The position numbers and the translations under genes were made by a program. From positions 2,567,001 through 2,631,000 of the forward strand of contig NZ_CP040021.1 in assembly GCF_005280275.1 (NCBI RefSeq): DNA of 64,000 bases. Reading direction: 5' to 3'. Positions 9,488 through 19,527 of this stretch are shown piece by piece. This DNA comes from Salinivibrio kushneri. Its GTDB lineage: Bacteria; Pseudomonadota; Gammaproteobacteria; Enterobacterales; Vibrionaceae. Numbering within the stretch: the first letter of the stretch is position 1; each line of letters opens with the position of its first letter. The notes under the pieces were generated by a model that saw nothing but the letters and a program-made list of their open reading frames with translations, ran no database searches and was not told the origin of the DNA.

Positions 9488-11365
9488 ATGCCCAAGCCGA
9501 CAATTAAGCTGAAAATCATTGTGGCCATTGCCTTTATTGTGGCTCTGGTCAGTGCAGTGCTTGCCAGCATTTCTGTGCGTCAACTCCAAAGCGAGACGAC
9601 CAGCAGTATTACCAAACAAATGCATGATGTCGGGGATGCCACTGTTCAGTTTATCGACAGCTGGCTGAGTACGCGTGCCGATATGCTATTAGCAAACGAA
9701 TCACTGATCGCCAATCAGGCCAATGTCGATCGCGAGCTTTTGGTGACCAAGCGAGCGGGGCATTTCCTCTCCGTGTATGCCGGCTTTGAAGATGGCCGCA
9801 TCGCCTACGGTGATAAAAGCGAAGATTGGCCCGCCGACTATGACCCGCGCACTCGCCCTTGGTATCAAAGCGCCAGTAACGCGAATGGCTTAATCATTAC
9901 CGAGCCCTATCAAGATTTCGATGGCAGTTTGGTGGTCAGTCTCGCCAAGGCCTTCAATGGTCAATATCAAGGGGTACTGGCTGCCGATGTCACCGTCACC
10001 GATATTGTCGAGCAAGTGTTAAATTTAAAACTCAGTAATGGCTTTGCCTTTCTCGTCGATGGTGACAACCGCTTAGTGGCCTATCGCGATACCGATCTCA
10101 GTCGCCAACCCCTCACTGAGCTGGATGAAGAGCTCACACCCACATTTATGGCTAGCGCGAGCGCACAACGTCAGCTCACCACCTTTCAACTCAATGGCAA
10201 AGAAAAGCTCATCGCCGCTATCGAGGTCCCGAATACCGATTGGACCTTGGGTATCGTCGAAGATAAGGCGCAAGCCTATGCCTCGGTATCAGAGCAAATT
10301 ACCTTTGTGGTGATTGCCTCCGTGATCTTGTTTATCGTGATTGCCTTTGTCGCCGGCGCGTTAATCAAACAACTACTTAAGCCATTAGGCGAGCTGACAG
10401 GCGCTGTGCGTACCCTCTCTGCCGGTGAAGGCGATCTCACGCAAAGGATCAACATCGCCCGCCAAGATGAAATTGGCGAATTGGCTGGGTACGTCAATGC
10501 CTTCCTTGCCCAGCTCCAGCAAATGGTAGGTAAAGCGGTTAGTCAGAGCATGACATTGTCAGAAAGTGCAGAAGAATGCCGAACCCACGCCCTGCAATCC
10601 AGCCAGTTGGTTGATAAACAGCAAAATGATGTTGACCAAATAGCGACGGCTATCCACGAAATGTCAACCACAGCCAACGAAGTAGCAAGCCATGCTGAAG
10701 ATACAGCCTCATCCGCACAACAAGCCGAGCAATCTTGCCAAGAGGGGTTAAGTGTGGTCGGTGATAACCGCAACGCCATTACTCAACTCGCCGAGCAAGT
10801 GGAGCGTGCCACCAATGTGATCCGTGAGCTGGATGAAAATGCACAAAGCATTAACCAAATCATCGCGACCATTCAAGGAGTGGCCGAACAAACCAACTTG
10901 CTTGCCCTTAACGCGGCGATTGAGGCGGCCCGGGCTGGTGAGCAAGGGCGCGGCTTTGCGGTGGTTGCCGATGAAGTGCGAGTATTAAGTCAACGGACGC
11001 ATAGCTCCACCGAAGAGATTCGCAATATGATTGAGACACTGCAGCACACCACGCAACGCGCGGTCGATGATATGACCCAAAGTAACGAAATGGCGACATC
11101 AAGTGTGGAGCGCGCCGAAGCGGCCAGTGAGCGCCTCAATCAAATCACCAGCGCGATTGGTACTATCTCGGAAATGGCGATTCAAATTGCCAGCGCCGCA
11201 GAAGAGCAGCGCGCGGTGACCGACGACATCAACCGCAATACCCAAGCGGTAAAAGATCTCTCCTATGAGATCCACCAGCAAGCCAGTGCTACCGGCGATC
11301 AAGGTGAAAGCATGGCACAAGCCGCGCGGGACATGCATCAAGACTTATCCAAGTTTAAAGTCTAA
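9488..11365 (+). CDS. Methyl-accepting chemotaxis protein, dCache_1 type, paralogue of the preceding gene
   Basis: Second chemoreceptor with the same architecture: TM1, dCache_1, TM2, HAMP, MCP signalling domain ending DLSKFKV. The signalling half is nearly identical to the upstream gene; the sensor half is more divergent. It still keeps YDPRTRPWY and EPYQD at the same spacing plus an Asp in AADVT, so amino-acid sensing is again predicted, perhaps with a different range. Start: ATG 9488 (MPKPTIKLK) is preferred because it aligns with the paralogue (MKFTIKTK) and has GAGATGG about 10 bases upstream; an in-frame GTG at 9482 is also possible. An intrinsic terminator follows. Confidence 0.92.
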   Translation: MPKPTIKLKIIVAIAFIVALVSAVLASISVRQLQSETTSSITKQMHDVGDATVQFIDSWLSTRADMLLANESLIANQANVDRELLVTKRAGHFLSVYAGFEDGRIAYGDKSEDWPADYDPRTRPWYQSASNANGLIITEPYQDFDGSLVVSLAKAFNGQYQGVLAADVTVTDIVEQVLNLKLSNGFAFLVDGDNRLVAYRDTDLSRQPLTELDEELTPTFMASASAQRQLTTFQLNGKEKLIAAIEVPNTDWTLGIVEDKAQAYASVSEQITFVVIASVILFIVIAFVAGALIKQLLKPLGELTGAVRTLSAGEGDLTQRINIARQDEIGELAGYVNAFLAQLQQMVGKAVSQSMTLSESAEECRTHALQSSQLVDKQQNDVDQIATAIHEMSTTANEVASHAEDTASSAQQAEQSCQEGLSVVGDNRNAITQLAEQVERATNVIRELDENAQSINQIIATIQGVAEQTNLLALNAAIEAARAGEQGRGFAVVADEVRVLSQRTHSSTEEIRNMIETLQHTTQRAVDDMTQSNEMATSSVERAEAASERLNQITSAIGTISEMAIQIASAAEEQRAVTDDINRNTQAVKDLSYEIHQQASATGDQGESMAQAARDMHQDLSKFKV

Positions 11366-11392
11366 CGTCTTGTCGTCACGCCCCTAACGACG

Positions 11393-11420
11393 AACGCCGC
11401 CTTCGGGCGGCGTTGTTTTT
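11393..11420 (+). terminator. Intrinsic terminator after the chemoreceptor pair
   Basis: AACGCCGCC-TTCG-GGCGGCGTT, a 9-bp stem with a UUCG tetraloop, then GTTTTT. It also lies at the 3' end of epmA, but the T-tract favours the plus-strand gene. Confidence 0.88.
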
Positions 11421-11427
11421 CCCGCTT

Positions 11428-12405
11428 CTACGCACGTGATACCGGAAAAGCGGTGACCGCATCAATGTGGTGGCAACCGAGTGCCAACATCACTAAACGG
11501 TCGACGCCCAATGCTACCCCAGCGCAATCAGGTAAACCACTTTCCAGCGCGGACAGTAAGTGCTCATCGATAGGCTGTGGCGATAAACCGCGCGCGACTC
11601 GTGCGATATTATCCGCCTCAAACCGCTGTCGTTGCTCGTTGGCGTCTTGCAACTCATAAAAGCCATTAGCCAGTTCAATGCCTTGGTAATACACCTCAAA
11701 CCGATGCGCAACACGCGTGTCTGCTTCGCTGATTTTTGCCAGCGCGGCTTGCGATGCAGGAAAGTCATAAATAAAGGCGGGCGCCTGCTGGCCAATATTC
11801 GGCTCGACCATCACGGAGAAAAGCAGCTGCAGCAAGGTGTCTTTGTCCGTTTCATCTTCAGTGATATCGGCAAGCCCTTGGGTCGCGGCAAGTGCACGCA
11901 GCTGAATAATATCCGCGGTTAACGGGCACAGTCCGGTGAAGGATGCAAATGCCGTTTGATAGCTCATCCGTGTCGCACCTTGGCACCTGAGTACCGCTTG
12001 CAACAAGGCATCCATTTCATCCATTAGGTCATGGTGGGTATAACCAGGTTGATACCACTCCAACATCGTAAACTCAGGGTTGTGGTAGCGCCCGGCTTCT
12101 TCATTTCGAAACGCTTTACTGATCTGATAAATAGCCCCACTTCCAGCGGCCAATAGCCGCTTCATATGGAACTCTGGACTGGTCATGAGGTGCAAGGCGA
12201 CGCCGTCAGCAAAACCCGGCCCAACCAAAGACGTTTTGAAACTATGAAGATGCACATCGGTCACCGCTGCTTGACTCAGTGCCGGGGTATCCACTTCCCA
12301 TACCTCACGTTCAGCAAAAAATTGACGGATACGGGCTATGATAGCAGCGCGTTTTTTTAATTGTGACACGCTTGCCGTTGGCTGCCACTGATTCATCTCA
12401 CTCAT
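11428..12405 (-). CDS. epmA: Elongation factor P (R)-beta-lysine ligase EpmA
   Basis: A class II lysyl-tRNA-synthetase paralogue that attaches (R)-beta-lysine to Lys34 of EF-P. 325 residues, the same as E. coli EpmA; it lacks the anticodon-binding domain of LysRS. Motif 2 is visible in [20 protein letters not shown] (about 108-127), and motif 3 in [15 protein letters not shown] near the C-terminus. [14 protein letters not shown] is also typical. Its substrate efp and the mutase epmB lie 4 kb away beyond the frd operon, so the pathway genes are clustered. Divergent from frdA, as in E. coli. Confidence 0.97.
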   Translation of the reverse strand: MSEMNQWQPTASVSQLKKRAAIIARIRQFFAEREVWEVDTPALSQAAVTDVHLHSFKTSLVGPGFADGVALHLMTSPEFHMKRLLAAGSGAIYQISKAFRNEEAGRYHNPEFTMLEWYQPGYTHHDLMDEMDALLQAVLRCQGATRMSYQTAFASFTGLCPLTADIIQLRALAATQGLADITEDETDKDTLLQLLFSVMVEPNIGQQAPAFIYDFPASQAALAKISEADTRVAHRFEVYYQGIELANGFYELQDANEQRQRFEADNIARVARGLSPQPIDEHLLSALESGLPDCAGVALGVDRLVMLALGCHHIDAVTAFPVSRA

Positions 12406-12713
12406 TCGTTACTCTTGCGCTTTCTGGTGACGCCAGTCTATCGCTGCCGTCTGGAATGACAAGTACTCACAACCGGTGTCGCACGACGCACATGTGTCAC
12501 ATGCCGCATTTTCTTTGTCAGCATTTTCCCTTTTTACAAGAGAGGCCGACACTTAACGACCCACCTCACACTTTTATGCAATTTAACACCCATGCCCGCA
12601 AAATCGCGACAATTCCCCGACTGAGTCAATTTTTGCTTTGCACAGATTGCCTACCATGACAGCAGAACAATAAACAAGCCAAGCACTGGCTTTCCCTACA
12701 CTGGAGGATGAAC
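12406..12713. other. epmA-frdA divergent intergenic region
   Basis: 308 bases with no gene I can support. It must hold the promoters of epmA and frdABCD. A small palindrome ATGTGTCACAT is present near 12490-12500, resembling half a CRP-like site. I see no clear FNR box (TTGAT-N4-ATCAA) in it, although FNR control of frd would be expected. Confidence 0.4.
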
Positions 12714-14519
12714 GTGCAGATCCTTACCACAGATATTGCAGTGATTGGCGCCGGTGGCGCTGGGCTGCGCACTGCTATTGCGGCCGCTGAGGCCGATCCC
12801 TCGCTTAATATTGCGCTGGTATCTAAGGTCTACCCGATGCGCTCCCACACTGTGGCCGCAGAGGGTGGCTCGGCTGCCGTCATCAAGGATGAAGACAGCC
12901 TAGACAACCACTTCAATGATACCGTCAGCGGTGGCGACTGGTTATGTGAGCAAGATGTCGTCGATTACTTTGTTAAACATTGTGCCCACGAAATGGTACA
13001 ACTCGAGCAATGGGGCTGCCCTTGGAGCCGAAAAGACGATGGCAGTATCAATGTCCGCCGCTTTGGTGGCATGAAAGTGGAGCGCACCTGGTTTGCCGCG
13101 GACAAAACCGGTTTCCATATGCTCCACACCCTGTTTCAAACCTCGACCAAATACCCGCAAATCCAGCGTCTCGATGAATACTTTGTGATTGATTTGATTG
13201 TCGATGACGGCCAAGTACAAGGTTTGATTGCCCTCCATATGGCGGAAGGCGAGCTGGTCTGTATTAAAGCCAAATCAGTGGTGCTAGCCACTGGCGGCGC
13301 GGGACGCGTTTATAGCTGTAATACCAATGGTGGCATTGTCACCGGTGATGGCATGGCCATGGCTTATCGCCACGGCATCCCGCTGCGTGATATGGAATTT
13401 GTCCAATATCATCCCACTGGATTGCCTGGTACGGGAATTTTAATGACAGAAGGCTGCCGTGGCGAAGGTGGTATTATTGTCAACAAAGACGGCTATCGTT
13501 ACCTGCAAGATTATGGTCTCGGGCCAGAAACACCGGTCGGGCAGCCAAAAAACAAATACATGGAGCTCGGCCCACGCGATAAAGTCTCGCAAGCCTTTTG
13601 GCATGAGCAACAAAAAGGCAATACCATCAAGCACACGCTCGGTGACGTTGTGCATCTTGATTTGCGTCACCTCGGCGAAGATTACATTCAAGAACGACTA
13701 CCGTTTATTTGTGAGCTCGCCAAAGCCTATGTCAATGTTGACCCTGCCAAAGAGCCGATCCCAATTCGTCCTACCGTGCACTACACCATGGGTGGCATTG
13801 AAACGGATGCCCAAACCGAAACGCGCGTTAACGGCTTATTTGCGGTTGGTGAGTGCTCCTCCGTCGGTTTGCACGGCGCTAATCGACTCGGCTCAAACTC
13901 GCTCGCTGAATTAGCGGTATTTGGTCGTTTAGCGGGTGAAGGCGCCGCAAAACGGGCAGCGGCCTTCACAGGTTGGAATCAAGCGGCTATTGATGCCCAG
14001 ATTCAGAACGTCAAAGCGCGCATTGATAAGCTCTTGAGCCATCAAGGCGAAGAAAACTGGGCGGATATTCGCAAAGAGCTGGGCGAGACAATGGAAGCCG
14101 GCTGCGGTATTTATCGTCGCCACGATCTAATGCAAGCGACCATTGATAAAATTGCTGAACTCAAAGCTCGCTATCAAGATGTTGCCATCCAAGACCAAGG
14201 CAGTGTGTTCAATACCGATCTGCTCTACGCCATTGAGGTCGGCTATGGCTTGGAAGTCGCAGAAGCCATGGCACATTCTGCCATCCAGCGTAAGGAGTCT
14301 CGTGGCGCTCACCAACGGCTAGATGAAGGCTGCACCGAGCGTGATGATGATAACTACCTCAAACACACCTTGGCGTTCTATCAACCCGAGAGCGGTCCTC
14401 GCATTGACTATGGCGATGTCAAAATCACCAAATCACAACCACAAGCGCGCCTATATGGCGATGCGGCGGAACACGCCAATGGTGGCAATGTGGATCAACA
14501 AGAGGAGCCCGCATCATGA
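12714..14519 (+). CDS. frdA: Fumarate reductase flavoprotein subunit
   Basis: Catalytic subunit of menaquinol:fumarate reductase; reduces fumarate to succinate in anaerobic respiration on the cytoplasmic face of the inner membrane. 601 residues. FAD-binding [13 protein letters not shown] is at the N-terminus; His45 in [10 protein letters not shown] is the covalent FAD attachment site; the active-site segments [20 protein letters not shown] and [15 protein letters not shown] are present. Start: GTG 12714 ([12 protein letters not shown]) aligns residue for residue with E. coli FrdA and has TGGAGG at a 6-base spacing. ATG 12708 would abut that ribosome binding site directly. Its stop overlaps frdB (ATGA). 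Confidence 0.97.
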   Translation: MQILTTDIAVIGAGGAGLRTAIAAAEADPSLNIALVSKVYPMRSHTVAAEGGSAAVIKDEDSLDNHFNDTVSGGDWLCEQDVVDYFVKHCAHEMVQLEQWGCPWSRKDDGSINVRRFGGMKVERTWFAADKTGFHMLHTLFQTSTKYPQIQRLDEYFVIDLIVDDGQVQGLIALHMAEGELVCIKAKSVVLATGGAGRVYSCNTNGGIVTGDGMAMAYRHGIPLRDMEFVQYHPTGLPGTGILMTEGCRGEGGIIVNKDGYRYLQDYGLGPETPVGQPKNKYMELGPRDKVSQAFWHEQQKGNTIKHTLGDVVHLDLRHLGEDYIQERLPFICELAKAYVNVDPAKEPIPIRPTVHYTMGGIETDAQTETRVNGLFAVGECSSVGLHGANRLGSNSLAELAVFGRLAGEGAAKRAAAFTGWNQAAIDAQIQNVKARIDKLLSHQGEENWADIRKELGETMEAGCGIYRRHDLMQATIDKIAELKARYQDVAIQDQGSVFNTDLLYAIEVGYGLEVAEAMAHSAIQRKESRGAHQRLDEGCTERDDDNYLKHTLAFYQPESGPRIDYGDVKITKSQPQARLYGDAAEHANGGNVDQQEEPAS

Positions 14520-15271
14520 CGCAAACTACCTACCAGGTCTCAGTGCTCAGATACGATCCGGCAACGGATGATGCGCCTTACTCGCAATCTTTCGTTGTAC
14601 CCGGCGATGAAACCATGTCGGTCTTGGATGCGCTGGGGTATATCAAAGACAACCTCGATAAGTCGCTCTCTTATCGCTGGTCGTGTCGCATGGCCATTTG
14701 TGGCTCATGCGGGATGATGGTCAATGGCGTGCCCAAGCTCGCTTGCAAAGCGTTTTTACGTGATTACGCCAAAGGGGTGGTGATTGAGCCTTTGGCTAAT
14801 TTTGCCATCGAAAAAGATCTCGTTGTCGATATGACGCCCTTTATTGAGCGTCTTGAAGCGATCAAACCTTATATTTTGGGCAATGATCGCCGCCCTGAAG
14901 ACGGGCCCAATACGCAAACGCCTGAACAAATGGCACGCTACAAACAGTTTGCCGCTTGTATCAATTGCGGCTTATGCTACGCCGCTTGTCCTCAGTTTGG
15001 TCTCAATCCCGACTTTCTTGGTCCTGCCGCGATCGCGCTGGCACACCGCTATAATCTTGACAGCCGTGACAAGGGGAAAGCCCAACGCATGCCATTGATT
15101 AATAGTGATAACGGCGCGTGGGGGTGCACTTTCGTCGGCTACTGCTCAAAAGTGTGTCCGAAGAGTGTTGATCCTGCAGGTGCAGTCAACCAAGGCAAGG
15201 TGGCTTCCACCCAAGATATGGTGATTGCCATGTTTAATCCTAATAAAGATGGGCAGGAGGTAAGAGGATGA
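14516..15271 (+). CDS. frdB: Fumarate reductase iron-sulfur subunit
   Basis: Electron-transfer subunit carrying three clusters. Visible ligand sets: the plant-type [2Fe-2S] [21 protein letters not shown] region (about residues 58-78), the [4Fe-4S] [12 protein letters not shown] (about 149-160) and the [3Fe-4S]/[4Fe-4S] segment [14 protein letters not shown] (about 205-218). 251 residues; E. coli FrdB has 244. Start ATG 14516 overlaps the frdA stop by ATGA, and its own stop overlaps frdC the same way, so translation is probably coupled across the operon. Confidence 0.97.
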   Translation: MTQTTYQVSVLRYDPATDDAPYSQSFVVPGDETMSVLDALGYIKDNLDKSLSYRWSCRMAICGSCGMMVNGVPKLACKAFLRDYAKGVVIEPLANFAIEKDLVVDMTPFIERLEAIKPYILGNDRRPEDGPNTQTPEQMARYKQFAACINCGLCYAACPQFGLNPDFLGPAAIALAHRYNLDSRDKGKAQRMPLINSDNGAWGCTFVGYCSKVCPKSVDPAGAVNQGKVASTQDMVIAMFNPNKDGQEVRG

Positions 15272-15651
15272 GTAATCGCAAACCCTATACACGCCCCATG
15301 CCGCGTACTTGGTGGCTCGACCATCCGTTCTACCGCTTTTATATGGTGCGAGAAGCGACAGTACTGCCTTTGGTCTTCTTCACGCTTAGTCTCACCGCTG
15401 GGTTAATCTGCTTGGTTCAGGGACCGCAAGCATGGCAAAGCTGGCTGGATTACATGGCCCACCCGGTTGTGATTATCTTGAACCTGGTTGCCTTGGTCGC
15501 CAGCCTGTTTCATGCCACCACCTTTTTCAGCATGATGCCGCAAGTGATGCCGATTCGCATTAAAGGCAAACTGCTCGACGGTAAATGGGTGATTGGTGCG
15601 CAATGGGCCGCGGTGGCGGTGATATCACTGATTGCTCTGGTGCTCATTTAG
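15268..15651 (+). CDS. frdC: Fumarate reductase membrane anchor subunit C
   Basis: One of two hydrophobic anchors that bind the FrdAB dimer and menaquinol at the inner membrane. 127 residues with three hydrophobic stretches (about 28-52, 64-88, 104-126). The N-terminus [26 protein letters not shown] matches the family in general pattern, and the conserved Glu of the VREAT segment near residue 29 is present. Starts at ATG 15268, overlapping frdB. Confidence 0.95.
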   Translation: MSNRKPYTRPMPRTWWLDHPFYRFYMVREATVLPLVFFTLSLTAGLICLVQGPQAWQSWLDYMAHPVVIILNLVALVASLFHATTFFSMMPQVMPIRIKGKLLDGKWVIGAQWAAVAVISLIALVLI

Positions 15652-15659
15652 GAGGTGTT

Positions 15660-16022
15660 ATGATCGATCCCAAACCCAAACGTTCTGATGAGCCCATTTG
15701 GTGGAGTTTATTTGGCGCCGGGGGGACCTGGTTCGCGATGTTTACCCCGGTGACTGTCTTGATTCTAGGGGTGCTCATCCCTCTTGGCATTATTGACCCA
15801 TCCGCATTGAGCTATGACCGCGTGATGATGTTTGCTGATCACTGGCTGGGTAAACTGCTGATCCTCGCCACGCTGGCGCTACCAATGTGGCACGCCATGC
15901 ACCGCATTCATCACGGGCTGCATGATTTGAAGCTGCATGTGGGGTTAGCAGGCAAAGTGGTGTGCTATGCCATCGCTTTTGCCGTCAGCATTGCCGCCGT
16001 GCTGTTGGTGTTGATTGTTTAA
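15660..16022 (+). CDS. frdD: Fumarate reductase membrane anchor subunit D
   Basis: Second membrane anchor of fumarate reductase; 120 residues (E. coli 119), three TM helices. The family segment [17 protein letters not shown] is at about 12-28 and [15 protein letters not shown] at about 81-95. The start is ATG 15660, with GGAGG 5 bases upstream and 8 bases after the frdC stop; an upstream open extension overlaps frdC and is not needed. A bidirectional terminator ends the operon. Confidence 0.95.
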   Translation: MIDPKPKRSDEPIWWSLFGAGGTWFAMFTPVTVLILGVLIPLGIIDPSALSYDRVMMFADHWLGKLLILATLALPMWHAMHRIHHGLHDLKLHVGLAGKVVCYAIAFAVSIAAVLLVLIV

Positions 16023-16042
16023 TCCCAGTAAAAACGAGGCAT

Positions 16043-16079
16043 AAAAAAAGCCCTGGCTGAAGAAGCGCAGGGCTTTTTT
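16043..16079. terminator. Bidirectional terminator between frdD and efp
   Basis: AAAAAAAGCCCTG and CAGGGCTTTTTT flank a 13-base loop. A- and T-tracts on both sides allow it to serve the converging frdABCD and efp transcripts. Confidence 0.88.
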
Positions 16080-16086
16080 GCAAAGG

Positions 16087-16653
16087 TTACTTAACCCGTC
16101 CAACGTACTCACCCGTACGGGTATCGACTTTAATCACTTCGCCGATTTGAATAAACAAAGGCACGCGAACCACAGCGCCTGTGCTCAGTGTCGCTGGCTT
16201 ACCACCCGTGCCTTGCGTATCACCTTTCAAACCAGGATCAGTTTCCGTCACTTCGAGTTCAACAAAGTTAGGTGGGGTAACCACGATAGGGTCACCATTC
16301 CAAAGCGTAAGCGTACAAGTGTTGTTCTCGACTAGCCACTTGACGTTATCACCCACTGCGCTCTCATTAGACGCAATTTGCTCAAAGGTTTCATTGTTCA
16401 TGAAGTGATAGAATTCACCGTCTGTGTACAGGTAATCCATCTCGACTTCAATCACGTCGGCCGCTTCAACGCTGTCACCCGATTTAAATGTTTTCTCTAG
16501 TACTTTACCGGAGATCAACTTACGGATTTTGACACGGTTAAACGCCTGACCTTTGCCTGGCTTTACGAATTCATTTTCGGTAATGACACACGGCTCGTTA
16601 TCGAGCATAATTTTCAAACCGCCGCGGAATTCATTAGTGCTGAAAGACGCCAT
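16087..16653 (-). CDS. efp: Elongation factor P
   Basis: Translation factor that binds between the ribosomal P and E sites and relieves stalling at polyproline stretches. 188 residues, the usual length. Three beta-barrel domains are expected: KOW-like N-terminal, OB and C-terminal OB (ending [13 protein letters not shown]). The modification loop [10 protein letters not shown] places Lys34 exactly where EpmA adds beta-lysine. Divergent from epmB with only 33 bases between starts, so the two promoters must overlap or lie within coding sequence. epmA is 3.7 kb away. Confidence 0.97.
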   Translation of the reverse strand: MASFSTNEFRGGLKIMLDNEPCVITENEFVKPGKGQAFNRVKIRKLISGKVLEKTFKSGDSVEAADVIEVEMDYLYTDGEFYHFMNNETFEQIASNESAVGDNVKWLVENNTCTLTLWNGDPIVVTPPNFVELEVTETDPGLKGDTQGTGGKPATLSTGAVVRVPLFIQIGEVIKVDTRTGEYVGRVK

Positions 16654-16686
16654 CTTGATCCTCTTAACATCTTCGAGTTTTCACAA

Positions 16687-17709
16687 ATGTCGCACATCAT
16701 AACCCGAATCCAACCTGCTGTTGAGCGAAACTGGATCAAAGAACTCGCAGAGGCGATCACAGATCCCAATGAACTGCTGCAAATGCTTGATATTTCACCA
16801 CAGGGATGGGAATCCGGTTTTAAGGCGCGACGTTTGTTTTCACAGCGTGTCCCACGCAGTTTTGTCGCCAGAATGGAAAAGGGCAACCCTCATGACCCAT
16901 TACTAAAGCAAGTACTGCCGATTGCGGAAGAATTTAATGAGGTTGACGGGTTCAGCGCTGACCCACTGGAAGAGCAAGACAATGCGATTCCTGGTTTGTT
17001 ACACAAGTACCACAACCGTGTGTTGCTGATCGTTAAGGGAGGCTGTGCAATAAATTGCCGTTATTGCTTCCGCCGCCACTTCCCGTATCAAGATAACAAA
17101 GGCAGCAAACGCGTGTGGCAAGGGGCGCTGGATTATATCGCCGCTCATGCAGAGATAGACGAAGTGATTTTATCGGGTGGCGACCCGCTGATGGCCAAAG
17201 ATGAGGAGCTCGATTGGCTCATCAGTGCTATCGAGCCAATAACACATGTTAAACGGCTGCGTATCCACTCTCGCTTGCCCGTCGTGATCCCCGCACGCAT
17301 CACCTCAGCGCTGACCGAGCGCTTATCGCACTCGCGTTTACAAGTGGTGATGGTCACCCACATCAACCATGCCAATGAGGTCGATGACGAGCTAAGCGAC
17401 AAACTCCACATGCTGCGACAAGCGGGTATCACACTGCTTAACCAAAGCGTGCTTCTCAAAGGCGTGAATGATAGTGCGGATGCGTTGGTGGCACTGAGCC
17501 AACGACTGTTTGAGGCTGGCGTTTTGCCTTACTACCTGCATGTATTGGATAAAGTCCAGGGCGCCGCTCACTTTTTAGTCTCAGACGATGAAGCGCGCAC
17601 CTTAATGCAGGAGATTATCGAGCAGCTCTCCGGCTATTTGGTCCCTCGACTGACACGGGAAACCGGTGGCCGAGCAAGTAAAACGCCGCTGGATCTCCAT
17701 TTAGAGTGA
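16687..17709 (+). CDS. epmB: EF-P-lysine lysine 2,3-aminomutase EpmB
   Basis: Radical SAM, PLP-dependent enzyme that converts (S)-alpha-lysine to (R)-beta-lysine for EF-P modification. 340 residues (E. coli 342). The radical SAM CxxxCxxC is in GGCAINCRYCFRRHFPY (about residues 118-134); GGDPLMAKDEE follows. The PLP lysine is expected in GGRASKTPLDLHLE at the C-terminus. Starts at ATG 16687, just after the short shared intergenic region with efp. Confidence 0.96.
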   Translation: MSHIITRIQPAVERNWIKELAEAITDPNELLQMLDISPQGWESGFKARRLFSQRVPRSFVARMEKGNPHDPLLKQVLPIAEEFNEVDGFSADPLEEQDNAIPGLLHKYHNRVLLIVKGGCAINCRYCFRRHFPYQDNKGSKRVWQGALDYIAAHAEIDEVILSGGDPLMAKDEELDWLISAIEPITHVKRLRIHSRLPVVIPARITSALTERLSHSRLQVVMVTHINHANEVDDELSDKLHMLRQAGITLLNQSVLLKGVNDSADALVALSQRLFEAGVLPYYLHVLDKVQGAAHFLVSDDEARTLMQEIIEQLSGYLVPRLTRETGGRASKTPLDLHLE

Positions 17710-17795
17710 ATAATCAGAAACTTATTCAATATAAGCTGTTGATTTATTATTAATTCCATGGCTTATTAAAAGAAAACTCACCACAAGGATGTGTT

Positions 17796-18284
17796 ATGTC
17801 TCTGATTATTCGTCAATACCACGCCGACGACATTCCGGCGATACGTGATATCTATGCGCAACCCAAGGCTCAAGCAGGCACCCTGCAATTGCCGATGCCG
17901 AGCCTTGCCATGTGGGAAAAGCGACTTAATCAGGTACCTGATGGCGTATACCCGTTGGTTGCTGAGCTGGAGGGGAAAGTGGTCGGCAACCTCGGCTTGG
18001 TCATTGCCGCGAATCCTCGCCGTCGCCACGTTGCAGATATTGGCATGGGCGTTCACGATGCCTATCAAGGCCGCGGCATTGGTAGTGCGCTCATGGAAAA
18101 AGCGATCGATTTAGCCGAAAACTGGTTGAACGTATCACGGACAGAGCTGACCGTTTATACAGATAACGCTGCTGCGACCCGCCTCTATCAAAAATTTGGC
18201 TTTGAAATAGAAGGCACCGCCAAACAGTTTGCGTTCCGTAACGGCGAGTTTGTTGATGCCTATTATATGGCGCGTACCCGCTAA
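17796..18284 (+). CDS. GNAT N-acetyltransferase, YhhY/AaaT-like
   Basis: GCN5-type acetyltransferase, 162 residues. It closely resembles E. coli YhhY (AaaT, reported to acetylate amino acids such as phenylalanine and methionine). Shared segments include RRHVADIGMGVHD, the acetyl-CoA binding loop YQGRGIGSALM (about residues 88-98), the motif LTVYTDNAAATRLYQKFGFE and the C-terminal NGEFVDAYYMAR. The native substrate here is unproven. The start has AAGGATGTGTT upstream. Its stop codon overlaps by four bases the stop of the convergent flavin-reductase gene. Confidence 0.85.
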   Translation: MSLIIRQYHADDIPAIRDIYAQPKAQAGTLQLPMPSLAMWEKRLNQVPDGVYPLVAELEGKVVGNLGLVIAANPRRRHVADIGMGVHDAYQGRGIGSALMEKAIDLAENWLNVSRTELTVYTDNAAATRLYQKFGFEIEGTAKQFAFRNGEFVDAYYMARTR

Positions 18285-18922
18285 TCAAGCCACTCAGGCA
18301 TGCTGTCGGGTTTAGCGTAACTGAGCCGTCCCACACGGTCGGTGCAGTGGTAGCTGTCTAAGCCACTCAATGCGACGGTGCCTGCTTGCTCAATATCGAC
18401 AAAACCATCATGGCTGATGCAGCTATCTGGAACATGCGCTTCAATGATCTCACCAACCAATAGGTGGGTGCCATTAATGGCCATGGTATGCTCCTCACGA
18501 AGAATGAGACCAAGACGTATTGCCGCTTCTTGAACATAAGGCGCATTGATTCGCTCACGCCATAAGGGCGTCAACCCCACTTGCTCAAATTCAGACACTC
18601 CGTGTGGGTAGCGTGCTGACGTTTGATGCGCCGCGACAACCATCTCTTTTTGAACATGGTTGAGTGTATAAACCCCGGTTTCGCGAATGTTTTCTAACGT
18701 ATCACGCGGTACGGTATCAGGGCGGATAATCACACCCATTAACGCTGGGTTGGCCCCTAGATGAAACGCAGAACTCACAATGCACAAGTTTGTCTGTCGA
18801 TTTGAGTCACTGGTGCCCAACAGGTTCGCCGATTTAAAGCCGGACAGGCTATTCACGAACGCCGCGCGATAACGCTTTTCCATCGCCAGTATATCGTCTC
18901 TCTCATACACACTCAGAGCCAT
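18281..18922 (-). CDS. Flavin reductase-like (FMN-binding split barrel) protein
   Basis: About 213 residues, resembling the flavin-reductase-like domain family: N-terminal RAAFVNSLSGFKSANLLGT, central NLCIVSSAFHLGANPALMGV, PDTVPRDTLENIRETGVYTL and HTMAINGTHLLVGEIIEAHV. Likely binds FMN and acts in flavin or thiol redox chemistry; substrate unknown. ATG 18922 (MALSVYERD) is preferred because AAGGA lies 5 bases upstream; the in-frame ATG at 18928 would sit directly on that site. Immediately downstream of the DUF393 gene, so the two probably form an operon. Confidence 0.82.
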   Translation of the reverse strand: MALSVYERDDILAMEKRYRAAFVNSLSGFKSANLLGTSDSNRQTNLCIVSSAFHLGANPALMGVIIRPDTVPRDTLENIRETGVYTLNHVQKEMVVAAHQTSARYPHGVSEFEQVGLTPLWRERINAPYVQEAAIRLGLILREEHTMAINGTHLLVGEIIEAHVPDSCISHDGFVDIEQAGTVALSGLDSYHCTDRVGRLSYAKPDSMPEWLD

Positions 18923-18930
18923 ATCCATCC

Positions 18931-19311
18931 TTACTTAAGTTGGCATTGTTGACAGCGAGCTTGCCCCGTTAACAGCGCGGATAGGCGATAACGGTGTTGG
19001 GCAAAGAACAGATACAGTTTATCAGCAAACCAAGCAACACCAGGCCAGCGTAGCCACTTCACCCAATATCCTTTATTCACAGCCCGCCAAGCGACATAAG
19101 TTGCATCTAAACCATACACCATCTGCCCGCTGCTATCTTGCGCATGCAAAATGCGATTTGCAGAGCTGGGATCGACATGAGGAAACCGATCACAAAAATC
19201 GCCTTGATGAATATCAACCAGCTGCAACGCACCCTCGGTATCCCAGCTAGATAACTTACGCATTTCTTTCACGCATAAAGGACACATGCTGTCATAAAAT
19301 ACAGTCACCAT
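18931..19311 (-). CDS. DUF393 (DCC-family) thiol-disulfide oxidoreductase-like protein
   Basis: 126 residues. It begins MVTVFYDSMCPLCVKEM, the typical YDxxCxxC start of the DUF393 family (thioredoxin-fold-like, redox CxxC; function uncertain). The middle part (GLDATYVAWRAVNKGYWVKWLRWPG) fits the family. A second C-terminal CQQC lies in QARCQQCQLK. Start ATG 19311 has GGAGG 9 bases upstream; an upstream TTG at 19329 would place that site inside the gene. Co-directional with the flavin-reductase gene, with about eight bases between stop and start. Confidence 0.8.
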   Translation of the reverse strand: MVTVFYDSMCPLCVKEMRKLSSWDTEGALQLVDIHQGDFCDRFPHVDPSSANRILHAQDSSGQMVYGLDATYVAWRAVNKGYWVKWLRWPGVAWFADKLYLFFAQHRYRLSALLTGQARCQQCQLK

Positions 19312-19428
19312 ATTCACACCTCCTAGCAAAAGACTTACGCACAGAAGGGAAAAGAAGATCAGAGAAACGCACGGTAGAAAAGCTAGCAGGAAGGGAAAGC
19401 ATAAAGCTCAGTACAAAAATGACAAACA

Positions 19429-19459
19429 CAAAAAAGCCCCGACCGTGAGGTCAGGGCTT
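19429..19459 (-). terminator. Terminator of rRNA operon 1
   Basis: On the minus strand, AAGCCCTGACC-TCAC-GGTCGGGGCTTTTTT: an 11-bp stem (with one G-T wobble), then a T-tract. Nearly the same hairpin ends rRNA operon 2 at 30994-31023. Confidence 0.92.
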
Positions 19460-19527
19460 GGTGTTTTCTTATCAAAGTCTTACATCTATTTGCTTTGATG
19501 CTTAAATTGCGAGCTATGCGCAGGGAG

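Noticed and set aside
12363-12659. 98-codon plus-strand frame overlapping the epmA start
   Set aside because: Begins inside epmA on the opposite strand, has no good RBS and reads like low-complexity intergenic translation.
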